Below, one piece after another: positions 1-8,594 of a DNA stretch of 14,976 nt (the stretch's first letter is position 1; each line of letters begins with the position of its first letter). This stretch comes from Bacteroidota bacterium (GTDB taxonomy: Bacteria; Bacteroidota; Ignavibacteria; UBA10030; UBA8401): NCBI GenBank assembly GCA_025355705.1, contig JANXZD010000337.1:1-14976 (forward strand), written 5' to 3'. Below the pieces are notes generated by a model. It was not told the DNA's origin, searched no databases, and saw only the letters and a program-made list of their open reading frames with translations. Position numbers and translations under genes: made by a program.

Positions 1-1614
1 TCCAAATTGACTGCTGATTTTTTGGTTCGCATCTGATTTTAAGCGCTGATCAAAACAATCGTGCAATATTTTGGAAGCATCTTTTCCATATTTTGAATCA
101 AAGACCGCTTTGTGTTTTACCAAATAATGAATTGCCAGAAGATTATTTGCATCATTTTGAACAACAACAATATTTTTACCAACAGCATCATCTCTGAATA
201 ATTTTACGGAAGTTAATGTCTCAGTTCTCTCTTTTTCTTTTTTGGCAGATGGAGATTGAATGATTACGGTGGAAGGATTGCTAAAAGTAAGCTTTTCAAG
301 TTCTTTTGCAGCAGAATAATACTCGTTTCCACTATACGAGGAAAGAACCATCTCGATACCGTTCTTGACAATCGCGTCGGAATTATAAATTCCAAACATG
401 TGCGGTTTTTCAATATTTTTTGCAAATTCAGTGCGTGTTTTCGTTACTTCAGATTTCACCGTCTCAATCGGCAACTTCAAATTCATCGTTCCAATTTTCG
501 TTGTTAAAAAGTTACTAAGGGCATTCATATCGACATCTTTTTCAAGTGAAATCGTCGCTTGTAAGCTATTGCCCAAGTGTGAATTACGAGTTGAAAAATT
601 TATTGATTTCACATTTTGATTAAATTCTATCTTCAATGCAGATTGAATTGCATCTTTATTTTTTTCAGTTACTAGATTTAATAACGAATAATATTCCGGC
701 GATGCATTTTTTGGAAGTTGATAAAAGATTTGCACGATTTTATCTTCTCCATCGTAAAAACGATTATAGAATTCCGTTTTCGCATTTTGATCCATTTTGG
801 GGATTTGAAGCCCAGTCGCCCATTCTGGATCATCTTCGCGGTGTACTTGTCCGGGATTAGCCTTTCCATAAATTTCTTTTATTAGTGGTAGCATCGTGTT
901 CGTTTTGAAATTTCCAATAACGCTGAGGATCATATTGTTGGGGACATAATTGTTTTTGTAAAATGCATTTACATTTTCTCGAACCATTGATTGAATGGTT
1001 GAATAGGTTCCGAGAGTCGGCAGCGAGAGAGCATGTCCTTGATACAGAATGGAAAGCGTATTTCGTTCCATTTGTTCCTGCGGATCGGCAAGACTTTTTG
1101 ATATTTCTTCTAAGACAATCCCTTTTTCTTTCTCAAATTTATCCGCCGGCAATGTTGAGTTGAAAAGCATATCGGCCTGCAGTTCCATTCCCTTCTTAAT
1201 ATTATCGGTCGGAGTAACCATCATATAATTCGTATAGAATTCTGCCGTGCTCGCATTGTTGTATCCACCGATGCGATCGACATCATCATAGAGTTGTTTT
1301 TGTGAGCGAGACGTTGTTCCGTTAAAGAGCAAATGCTCCAACATGTGACTCATGCCGCTAGTAGAAAAAGTTTCATACGCCGAACCAACTTTTACAATGA
1401 CATTTACTCCGACCATGGGTAATGAAGGATTTTCAATTAACAAAACGCTCATTCCATTGTTCAATTGATAAATGGAAATTCCTTTAGGCAGAGGCTGGAT
1501 TTTTTGAACGCTCTCTGCTGTACCTCCTTTTCCCAATGCTAATGCAGTAGAACCGGAAAATGTCATAGAGGCAAGAAAAAGAAACACAAGAAAAGCCAAG
1601 AAATATTTTTTCAT
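1..1614 (-). CDS. Secreted M16 family (insulinase/pitrilysin-like) zinc metallopeptidase, 3' end outside the window
   Basis: Reading the minus strand from the ATG at 1614 gives 538 uninterrupted codons that run off the window at position 1. The first ~25 residues form a signal peptide (MKKYFLAFLVFLFLASMTFS), so the enzyme is exported. The M16 inverted zinc motif HxxEH is HMLEH at residues 90-94, with H90 and H94 as ligands and E93 as catalytic base. The third ligand is E170 in IVLEEI, 76 residues after H94, the usual M16 spacing. The text after it (FYKNNYVPNNMILSVIGNF, about 198-216) matches the start of the family's second domain. The N-terminal half is therefore a complete, probably active M16 domain. 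M16 proteins usually have a second, non-catalytic half with an R/Y pair, which would start near the edge. GGAG lies 8 nt before the ATG. The gene follows the PorV-like gene by 138 nt on the same strand and may be co-transcribed. Substrate unknown. Residues and frame are seen directly; function is from family knowledge. Confidence 0.93.
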   Translation of the reverse strand, partial: MKKYFLAFLVFLFLASMTFSGSTALALGKGGTAESVQKIQPLPKGISIYQLNNGMSVLLIENPSLPMVGVNVIVKVGSAYETFSTSGMSHMLEHLLFNGTTSRSQKQLYDDVDRIGGYNNASTAEFYTNYMMVTPTDNIKKGMELQADMLFNSTLPADKFEKEKGIVLEEISKSLADPQEQMERNTLSILYQGHALSLPTLGTYSTIQSMVRENVNAFYKNNYVPNNMILSVIGNFKTNTMLPLIKEIYGKANPGQVHREDDPEWATGLQIPKMDQNAKTEFYNRFYDGEDKIVQIFYQLPKNASPEYYSLLNLVTEKNKDAIQSALKIEFNQNVKSINFSTRNSHLGNSLQATISLEKDVDMNALSNFLTTKIGTMNLKLPIETVKSEVTKTRTEFAKNIEKPHMFGIYNSDAIVKNGIEMVLSSYSGNEYYSAAKELEKLTFSNPSTVIIQSPSAKKEKERTETLTSVKLFRDDAVGKNIVVVQNDANNLLAIHYLVKHKAVFDSKYGKDASKILHDCFDQRLKSDANQKISSQFG

Positions 1615-1752
1615 AGTGGTAGCTCCATATTATCAGAAACGATATAATTGATGAATGATATTTTGGTGAGGACACATATCTATGCGGCAAGAATGTTGCA
1701 TTGATTGAAATGCACTGCAGAATCTCTTCTAAATATATGAGTTGGAAATAAA

Positions 1753-2766
1753 TTAAAAATCAAATTCAACGGACAATCTCGATACTTTTCCCAAGTCATT
1801 ATAATCGATTAACGCGTAATCAAAACTAATTTGCTGTGTGTCAATATTTATTTTTACACCGGCACCGAACGTCCATTTCTCAACGTCGTAATTAATTTTG
1901 TACCCAGCTCTCAAAAATAAAGTTTCACTCCAACCATACTCACCGCCGATATTTGCTCGCTCAACATTGTCGTTCGGATGATTTCCGTCAATGGCTACTG
2001 TAAAACGATGTTCCTCTGAGTTGAAGAACGGATCATTTTTTCCCACAACATCCATTGCAACCCCAACCCTAAAATTTAATGGTAACGACCATTGTTCGGT
2101 CGATAAGTTTGAACTTGGATTATACTCGCCGGAGATATTTTTATTGACGTCCGATGTTGAGATTAAATCTCTTCCCTCCAGTTTAAGATTGCCTCCAAAA
2201 TTAGAAACGGACATTGCAATCACTAAACCATGAAAACCGGTTTGTAGCGAAGTACCTAAGTCAATTGCAAAAGCATTAGCAGATTCGTTGTACGCATTCT
2301 GCTGGATAAATTTAGCTGTTACTCCAACTGAAAAACGATCTGTCAGCGTTCGAGCATATGACACTCCGATCGCCAGATCACTCACCTGATAAAAGATTCC
2401 TGCCCCTTCCGGCTGTTCAATTGTAGTTACTTCCTGTTCAGGTGCACTTAATCCAATTGCACTAAGACCAATGACATCACTTTCGCTGATTGGAACAGCC
2501 AGCCCAATATAATTGTGTGTAATATCTGCGAACCATTGTGAATGGCTCACATTCAACGAAATTGTGTGGATCTTCGTTATTCCCGCAGGATTCCAATATA
2601 GCGCATCGACATTATTCGTAACAGCAACATACGCATCCCCCATTGCGACACCACGAGCGCCGACACCAATCTTTAAGAATTGTGCTGCAGCCGTTCCAAC
2701 TTTTGAAAAGTCCCCTCCATATACTGCGATAGGAATAAATATTAGAATGAGTATTATTTTTTTCAT
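1753..2766 (-). CDS. PorV/PorQ family outer-membrane beta-barrel protein
   Basis: About 337 residues: a signal peptide (MKKIILILIFIPIAVYG) followed by the family signature of PorV/PorQ (UPF0164-like) proteins, FLKIGVGARGVAMGDAYVA, then ALYWNPAGI at roughly residues 30-65. The rest alternates in short amphipathic strands ending in VEFDF, typical of an FadL-like outer-membrane barrel. In the T9SS, PorV shuttles cargo from the secretion pore to the attachment complex; paralogues of this family sit beside secreted proteins throughout the Ignavibacteria and relatives. An in-frame ATG at 2778 exists, but 2766 gives a clean signal peptide and has GAGAG 5 nt upstream, so I prefer 2766. It lies 22 nt after the stop of the large secreted protein gene and is almost surely in its operon. 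Whether it serves these particular cargos or is a general PorV is inference. Confidence 0.85.
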   Translation of the reverse strand: MKKIILILIFIPIAVYGGDFSKVGTAAAQFLKIGVGARGVAMGDAYVAVTNNVDALYWNPAGITKIHTISLNVSHSQWFADITHNYIGLAVPISESDVIGLSAIGLSAPEQEVTTIEQPEGAGIFYQVSDLAIGVSYARTLTDRFSVGVTAKFIQQNAYNESANAFAIDLGTSLQTGFHGLVIAMSVSNFGGNLKLEGRDLISTSDVNKNISGEYNPSSNLSTEQWSLPLNFRVGVAMDVVGKNDPFFNSEEHRFTVAIDGNHPNDNVERANIGGEYGWSETLFLRAGYKINYDVEKWTFGAGVKINIDTQQISFDYALIDYNDLGKVSRLSVEFDF

Positions 2767-2788
2767 TACTACTCTCATAAGTCTACGA

Positions 2789-5700
2789 TCATTTAATCAC
2801 TAAAAATCTTCCAATTTTTTTCTGTCCATTCGGTACCGTAACAACATACACGTACAACCCGTACGCGATGTATTGACTATTGAAAGTCCTCATATCCCAA
2901 AACTCATAACCGTTCACATCGTTATGATTGACATCCGAAACATGATCCCCTGCAACGGTAAAGATGGAAATCTTGCATTCCTTTGGAAGATTGGTAAACA
3001 TCAATCGTTTGCCAAATTGATTTGTTTCGAATGCATTTGCAACGACATATGGATCCGGAACAACTCTAATCTTATCAAGTTCAATATTTTGTTTTGTTGC
3101 AACGGATGACAGCTGTGTACTAAATTTGTATGAGATCTCTTTTCTAAACGGTTTGTACGTTACGATCGTAAACTGATCACCATGAGATGGAGCAACTGCT
3201 TTTTTGATAACTGTATTTCCATCGGCATTTTTAGATGTATCCGGAAAATTATTTGTCTGCAGCCACAGTCCATTATACGTTGTATCGTGAGAGATCGGAT
3301 TTATTTTTAATTGTTCAAAAACTAATACATCAAGGTATTTTTCATAAAACCCGGAACTCCCTGGAGTGAAACCCTTCCCACCTGGAATGAGATCCCAACC
3401 TAATGGACTATAAAAACTTATCCTATATGAATCCCAAGGAGCTTTAATTGCAAATTCATACAACCAAGTATTGTTACTAATATCAATTGGATTTGCTGGA
3501 TCTGATACTATTTCAACTTTCAGAGGCAAGTGCTGAAGCAGAGAGTCTGTTTTGTTTGTGAAGTAATCATACCAGCGGGCCGTCAATCCTCCAGAGACAG
3601 CTGTATCGATCGTGACCCGGAAATCATCGGTGGTATAGATATTCTCCTGCACAATTTGACTGCCTAAGCTTTTATATTGTGGCAAAGGGGCAGTACGCCA
3701 ATCAAATGTTGAAGTATCACCCTTCACTTTTGTCCAACCGATTGATCGAATACCTGCTGCCGAGTTTTTTACCGTTAATCTAAACCCATCAATAATCGGA
3801 AGATTATCACCGCTTTGATCGGTAAACAAATGCCGCTTTAACAATAATGTTGTATCACCCGTTGTTTTAGAAATTCGATAAAGATTAAATCCAAGTGTAT
3901 ATGAAATTTTTGTTCCATCAATTTGTTTTGCAGAATCGACAAATGTGATGTAATAATTATCGCCGGAAATCTTTTCAGGTTGAAGAATATCAATTTTTAC
4001 TAATCCATCCGATAACCCTCCTTGAGCTGGAATTGCCCCATCGGTTGATGGTTTTGGATTATACTCCGCTGGGATGTAATTTTGTGCCTTCATTCCAGCA
4101 ACAACCGAAACGGTGTTCGATTGCAGCAACGATCGACCAAGAGAAGATTGGTATGATTGTTCAAGGCTATCTTTTACTTGATTCCCTTTATCATACGAGG
4201 TAACGCAATACCAATATTCCACTCCGTTCAGCACAGTTGAGTCGACAAAACTGTGTTTTAATCCTGTATCTTCACCGAGCGATTGATTGAATACAGGATC
4301 TTGTCCTTTAATACCATCGATAAGATCAAATATCTTCAATGGTTTAAATCCAATAACACTTCCGAATGCATCCGTGATCGGTAACCCCCATGTTTTTCCT
4401 AGGTCATCACTGCGGTAAATTTTATATCCTTCAAAATCTTTTTTTCCTGTCAACACATCAACGGAGCTTTCCGCCTCAGCATCCCAAGATAATTTTATTT
4501 TTTTATTTCCGGGAGTTGCAGTAACAATGGGAGTTTTTGGCGGACCCGATCCTTGCAATTTTCGTTGATACATTTGTTGTGCAATTCGAACATTTTTCAT
4601 CAGGTCGGTTGTATCAGGACTATTGGCAACACTGCCCGAATTTCCCATAACGGCAGCTAACGATGATTTTACTGTTTCATTCGGCTGCAAACTAAATGGA
4701 CCGGTAACGACATAATAATTTATCGGCGCACCTTTAGGAAAATATTTTTTCAAACTATCAATACGTGTTTCATCAATACGGACATTGCTCCCATGAAAAA
4801 GCGAATCAGGCTTTGATAGATGCGGGTCGTTTCGATTGCTGCTGATGACAGGCCAAATCTCTTCGTCAATTATTGGTTTATAATCTCTTGCAAAATAATG
4901 AAAATCTGTCACACCTAAATTTTTTGGCGTTTCTAAAATATGCAGTCCAACAATTCCTAAAGGAGCTGGATCACTTGCCCACGCTCCGTCCTTCGTGTTG
5001 TTGATGTCATACACATAAATAAAATCGCCGGTAGGAGAAGCGGGATTCACTTTGACAAAATTGATGTAATCTTGGTTATCGTAATCGGGACGGAAGATAG
5101 CATAGTAACCAACATACACGCTGTCTAACGACTTACCGCTGGTGTTGTGAATGGTAAAATCCCAAAATAGTATGTCTTCAGCATACGGTCTTCCATAACT
5201 GTAAGCAGTTTGTTCAACTTCAATTCCAACCACCCCCTGTGGATTTGAATTATTTTTATCATCAAAGATCGAATAAATATCCCGATCAGAGACAAATTCT
5301 CCATCAATTTCTTTTCCATAGGTTGGTGAAGCAGAATCAATATCTATTCTGAAATGTCCAGGCCAGTGCCGTACACCTGGTGTACTAACCCAATTCTTGT
5401 TCTTGTCGAAAAATCCCTGCGGCCACGTTTGTGGATTATCGCTGCAGGCAAGAAATGGCGTTTCGTCGGATGAAGTTACTTTTACATCACCGGAAAATAA
5501 TTTTCCGCGGGAGCCTTCTTTAGGAGACCATTCAGGAATATCGCCGACGCCTTTCAGCAGCGAAGTAATAACATTCCCCTTTGTCGCAACAACAAGACCT
5601 ATTCCAAAACAGTATTGTCGTTCGGTACCAGCGCTTGCAGGCCAATGAAGTGCATCATTCCAGTATTCCTGATAGTTGGAAATTACACCATAATTTCCAA

Positions 5701-5908
5701 TATAATTGGAAACTTGCCCTTTATCCTGGACACCCAGACCACGTTCGGTGGATGCCGCGTGTGCTTTCAAAAAGCGCTGAGGAATTTCCGATGTTTTCAA
5801 ATCGCTGTGGCAATTTGAACAGTTTTTCGATTGTGCCGATACAAATAAGGAATCAGCTGTTGAAATAACAACGAGAAAAAAAATATTTTTAAATAGAACT
5901 TTGATCAT
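2789..5908 (-). CDS. Large secreted protein with single CxxCH haem motif, FN3-like domain and T9SS-like C-terminal domain
   Basis: 1039 residues from the ATG at 5908, which has AGGA 9 nt upstream and opens directly into a signal peptide (MIKVLFKNIFFLVV..., cleavage likely near VSA-Q, residue 25). An upstream TTG at 5929 would overlap the receptor stop and push the signal peptide inward, so it is unlikely. Right after the predicted cleavage is CSNCH (residues 30-34), the only CxxCH in the protein. A long beta-rich region (about 60-450) has no fold I can name. An FN3-like segment (about 456-576) contains IKLSWDAEAE, EGYKIYRSDD and VEYWYCVTSYD. The last 99 residues (941-1039) resemble a T9SS/FlgD-like sandwich: KIRVVPDPYVV, then CKISIFTVAGD, and ending KKIGRFLVIK. 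This is the class of large surface proteins found beside TonB receptors in Ignavibacteria-like genomes. Function is unknown; haem binding and surface location are inferred. Confidence 0.82.
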   Translation of the reverse strand: MIKVLFKNIFFLVVISTADSLFVSAQSKNCSNCHSDLKTSEIPQRFLKAHAASTERGLGVQDKGQVSNYIGNYGVISNYQEYWNDALHWPASAGTERQYCFGIGLVVATKGNVITSLLKGVGDIPEWSPKEGSRGKLFSGDVKVTSSDETPFLACSDNPQTWPQGFFDKNKNWVSTPGVRHWPGHFRIDIDSASPTYGKEIDGEFVSDRDIYSIFDDKNNSNPQGVVGIEVEQTAYSYGRPYAEDILFWDFTIHNTSGKSLDSVYVGYYAIFRPDYDNQDYINFVKVNPASPTGDFIYVYDINNTKDGAWASDPAPLGIVGLHILETPKNLGVTDFHYFARDYKPIIDEEIWPVISSNRNDPHLSKPDSLFHGSNVRIDETRIDSLKKYFPKGAPINYYVVTGPFSLQPNETVKSSLAAVMGNSGSVANSPDTTDLMKNVRIAQQMYQRKLQGSGPPKTPIVTATPGNKKIKLSWDAEAESSVDVLTGKKDFEGYKIYRSDDLGKTWGLPITDAFGSVIGFKPLKIFDLIDGIKGQDPVFNQSLGEDTGLKHSFVDSTVLNGVEYWYCVTSYDKGNQVKDSLEQSYQSSLGRSLLQSNTVSVVAGMKAQNYIPAEYNPKPSTDGAIPAQGGLSDGLVKIDILQPEKISGDNYYITFVDSAKQIDGTKISYTLGFNLYRISKTTGDTTLLLKRHLFTDQSGDNLPIIDGFRLTVKNSAAGIRSIGWTKVKGDTSTFDWRTAPLPQYKSLGSQIVQENIYTTDDFRVTIDTAVSGGLTARWYDYFTNKTDSLLQHLPLKVEIVSDPANPIDISNNTWLYEFAIKAPWDSYRISFYSPLGWDLIPGGKGFTPGSSGFYEKYLDVLVFEQLKINPISHDTTYNGLWLQTNNFPDTSKNADGNTVIKKAVAPSHGDQFTIVTYKPFRKEISYKFSTQLSSVATKQNIELDKIRVVPDPYVVANAFETNQFGKRLMFTNLPKECKISIFTVAGDHVSDVNHNDVNGYEFWDMRTFNSQYIAYGLYVYVVTVPNGQKKIGRFLVIK

Positions 5909-5922
5909 ATGTATGTTTCCTG

Positions 5923-8523
5923 TTACCAACTAAATTGGATTCCTGCTTTTATTATCCTTGGCGGACCGAGATTTGCAGGATTATGATCTGCATCCGGGGA
6001 TGAACCAACAAAACCTGAAACACCGGTATCAAATGGTTTTCCTGTACGGGAATAAACATATAGAACATTTTCAACATTCAGGAGATTCGTGATTTCTAAG
6101 AAGAGGTTCGTTGATAAAAACGAACTCCATATTTTTTTTGAAGCACGAAGGTCAACGGTGGATGTCCACGGCTTTCGCGCAGAATTAATCTCCACGCGAA
6201 CGGAGGGATCAACATACGGCGTATATGGAAATCCGCTCGATGATTGCAACAAAACGCTCATATTAAGATCGTCAAACGGATATATGCCGAAGATCTGAAT
6301 TCCTTTTTCGTGCGGAATTGTTACACTCACATTTACAACAAACGTATGGGTTTGATCAAAATCTAAATAATTTTCACGATGGGGAATTTCTTCTTTTGTA
6401 TAAGCGCTTACAAATCCGCCGAGCGGCTGCGAATTATTTCCTTTAGCAACCATATAGGTGTAGTTGATCGATCCTGAAAGGTAATTACTGTACCGCTTAT
6501 TTAATGTCAGATCGATTCCTTTCACGCTTGCATAATCTGAATTATAAAAGACAACATAATCCTGCGATAAGTAACTTACCTGTAAGGTCGAAAGTAGATC
6601 TGTAATATCTTTATACCAACCGGATATTTCCAGAGCTAAATCATCGGTTAATTTGTATTTAATACCTGATTCATACGCGATCGTTTTTTGTGCTTTCACT
6701 GAAGGATTGCCGAGCAACGGCAGTGACGTCGATAGATCCTTATTATGATTGTAATAGAGGGAGTTATAATCCGGATTTTGGAAAAAATGTCCGTAAGAAA
6801 AATGGAGCACAGCACGGTCGGTAATAGGATGAGCCAAACCGATACGCGGGCTTAGCTGAGTTTTTGCAGAAACTTTTTGTTCCGGCGCAGGAATCCAATT
6901 ATTGTTTGCATCATAATAGCCGAAACGCCGGATATCAGGCCAGATTGTTGCATGCGGATCGACATAATCGAATCGTAAACCAATATTCGTGATAAGATAA
7001 TCATATTCAATTTTGTCTTGTATATACGCTGATCCCTCTATGGGTGAGCGCGAATATTCATCTTTATATTTCGCGCTATTTATATTGTCAACGGTTTCCT
7101 CATACACATTAATGTTATGCCCCTTAATTTCAACACCAGACTTAAATTGATTGTAATTATTCAATTGATATGTAAGATCCATTTTTCCGCTGTTAGTGGT
7201 TGTTGAATTATTGGAATACGGAGAATCATCTCCTTTCACGAAAAAGTATACATCCGTTCCGGTTTGCCCCCTCACATATTGACTTGGCAGTTTATTCCCA
7301 ACTTGCTCTATATGTGAATTGTTAAACCGAGATAGCTGAAGTGTGAAAAACAAATCTGCATCAATGGTGTGTGTTAACGTAGCCACATATCGATCCGTTG
7401 TTTTTTCCAAATGACTTTGATTGTCACTCAAATATTTCCATGCATGGCTATACCGTTGATATTTATTTTTACTGCTTTGTGCCGATAAGGATAATTTTAT
7501 AACCGGGCTGAACCGGTACGTTAATTTTGAAAATATATCACGTTCCAAATTATAACCATGCGGAAGATAGCTATCTTCGTTTTTTGTTTTTCCCGAGACA
7601 AAGAATGTAAGATTATCAATATATGGTATTGGTCCATTGAGTGAGGCATTGATCATACCTGCAATGGGTACATCCAATTTCAATGGATCAAATGAAACGT
7701 GGTCTATAATTGATGTGTTTGAATAAGAGTACAAATCCTGAACCCCACTAAATGGATTGGACTTTCTATAAAGTGACTTGTTGATCATCGGGGACGTATA
7801 TTCTACTTTTCCGTGATACTTTTCTTCCCCTTCCTTCGTCACAACATTCACAATACTGGACATCGCTTCACCGTATTCAGCATTGAATGAACCACTGACC
7901 ACAGATAATTCTTGCACCGCATCTTTGTTGATCGTGTTATTAAAATCACCGTATAACGGATCCTTCACATATTGTCCATCAATCAAATATGCTATCTCAC
8001 CGCTGCGTCCTCCACGTGCGTGAATTTCACCACTAGCGTCTGTTGTAAATCCCGCTTTGGTGGATAGAACTTCTTGAATGCTGTTTACCGGCAGATTGAT
8101 AAACTCATCCGCGGTAATGACCGATAATTTTGCAGTATTATCTTTTTGAAATAGCGGCCGTTCAGCAGTAACAACTTTTTCTTCCAACTCAACCGTTGTC
8201 TGTTCCAATAAGAAATCGATCTGTGTGGTAAGATCTGCTGATACAACTACATTCGTTATCTTTGTTGGCTTATAACCAAGCATTGTTGCACGTACAGAAT
8301 ATGTTCCGGGTCGAATATTAATGATAAAATATTGACCGTCAATATTTCCAACGGCACCCAATGCAGTCCCTTCTATAACGATTGTAGAACCAGGAAGCAC
8401 TTCAGCGGTAACACTATTTTTTACTCTGCCCGATATTTTCCCGGTTGTGCCGGCATTTACTAAAGAGAAGTGTAAAACGAGTACCAAAAATACACTAACT
8501 GTATTTTGTATAAAATTTTTCAA
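5923..8523 (-). CDS. TonB-dependent outer-membrane receptor with N-terminal carboxypeptidase-like regulatory domain
   Basis: 866 residues. Order: signal peptide (1-24, cleaved near VNA-G), carboxypeptidase-D-regulatory-like beta sandwich (about 27-107: GKISGRVKNSVTAEVLPGST, then GNIDGQYFI and IRPGTYSVRATMLGYKP), a possible TonB box (EEKVVTAE near 115-121), plug domain (about 125-233, with IHARGGRSGEIAYLIDG and GEAMSSIVNVVTKEG), then a long beta-barrel ending in IIKAGIQFSW, the aromatic C-terminus expected for outer-membrane insertion. Start is a TTG: GGGA lies 6 nt upstream and no in-frame ATG could supply the signal peptide. The barrel is SusC/Oar-like in style, but no SusD partner is visible in the window; the next gene instead encodes a large secreted protein 14 nt downstream. 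Substrate unknown. TonB/ExbBD energisation is family knowledge. The gene begins only 26 nt after the stem of an intercistronic hairpin. Confidence 0.93.
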   Translation of the reverse strand: MKNFIQNTVSVFLVLVLHFSLVNAGTTGKISGRVKNSVTAEVLPGSTIVIEGTALGAVGNIDGQYFIINIRPGTYSVRATMLGYKPTKITNVVVSADLTTQIDFLLEQTTVELEEKVVTAERPLFQKDNTAKLSVITADEFINLPVNSIQEVLSTKAGFTTDASGEIHARGGRSGEIAYLIDGQYVKDPLYGDFNNTINKDAVQELSVVSGSFNAEYGEAMSSIVNVVTKEGEEKYHGKVEYTSPMINKSLYRKSNPFSGVQDLYSYSNTSIIDHVSFDPLKLDVPIAGMINASLNGPIPYIDNLTFFVSGKTKNEDSYLPHGYNLERDIFSKLTYRFSPVIKLSLSAQSSKNKYQRYSHAWKYLSDNQSHLEKTTDRYVATLTHTIDADLFFTLQLSRFNNSHIEQVGNKLPSQYVRGQTGTDVYFFVKGDDSPYSNNSTTTNSGKMDLTYQLNNYNQFKSGVEIKGHNINVYEETVDNINSAKYKDEYSRSPIEGSAYIQDKIEYDYLITNIGLRFDYVDPHATIWPDIRRFGYYDANNNWIPAPEQKVSAKTQLSPRIGLAHPITDRAVLHFSYGHFFQNPDYNSLYYNHNKDLSTSLPLLGNPSVKAQKTIAYESGIKYKLTDDLALEISGWYKDITDLLSTLQVSYLSQDYVVFYNSDYASVKGIDLTLNKRYSNYLSGSINYTYMVAKGNNSQPLGGFVSAYTKEEIPHRENYLDFDQTHTFVVNVSVTIPHEKGIQIFGIYPFDDLNMSVLLQSSSGFPYTPYVDPSVRVEINSARKPWTSTVDLRASKKIWSSFLSTNLFLEITNLLNVENVLYVYSRTGKPFDTGVSGFVGSSPDADHNPANLGPPRIIKAGIQFSW

Positions 8524-8549
8524 GTTTTATCCCATGAAAATAGTTATAA

Positions 8550-8583
8550 AAAACTTCTCCAATCCTTAAACTGGAGAAGTTTT
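8550..8583 (-). terminator. Intercistronic stem-loop with U-tract (terminator or attenuator)
   Basis: On the minus strand an 11-bp perfect stem (AAAACTTCTCC paired with GGAGAAGTTTT, 12-nt loop) is followed by a run of six T (T-rich through about 8544). It starts 11 nt after the TAG of the T9SS cargo gene and ends 26 nt before the TTG start of the TonB receptor. It has the form of an intrinsic terminator, but the short remaining distance leaves little room for a separate receptor promoter, so partial readthrough (lower expression of downstream genes) or 3'-end stabilisation of the first cistron is plausible. Confidence 0.75.
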
Positions 8584-8594
8584 CTTCTTCTGTA

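Noticed and set aside
1697..1714. 6-bp inverted repeat TGCATT/AATGCA between the PorV-like and M16 genes as a terminator
   Set aside because: Short stem, no T-run on the minus strand; would not terminate reliably.
5909..5929. TTG start at 5929 for the large secreted protein, overlapping the receptor stop
   Set aside because: The ATG at 5908 has AGGA at proper spacing and places the hydrophobic signal peptide at the N-terminus.
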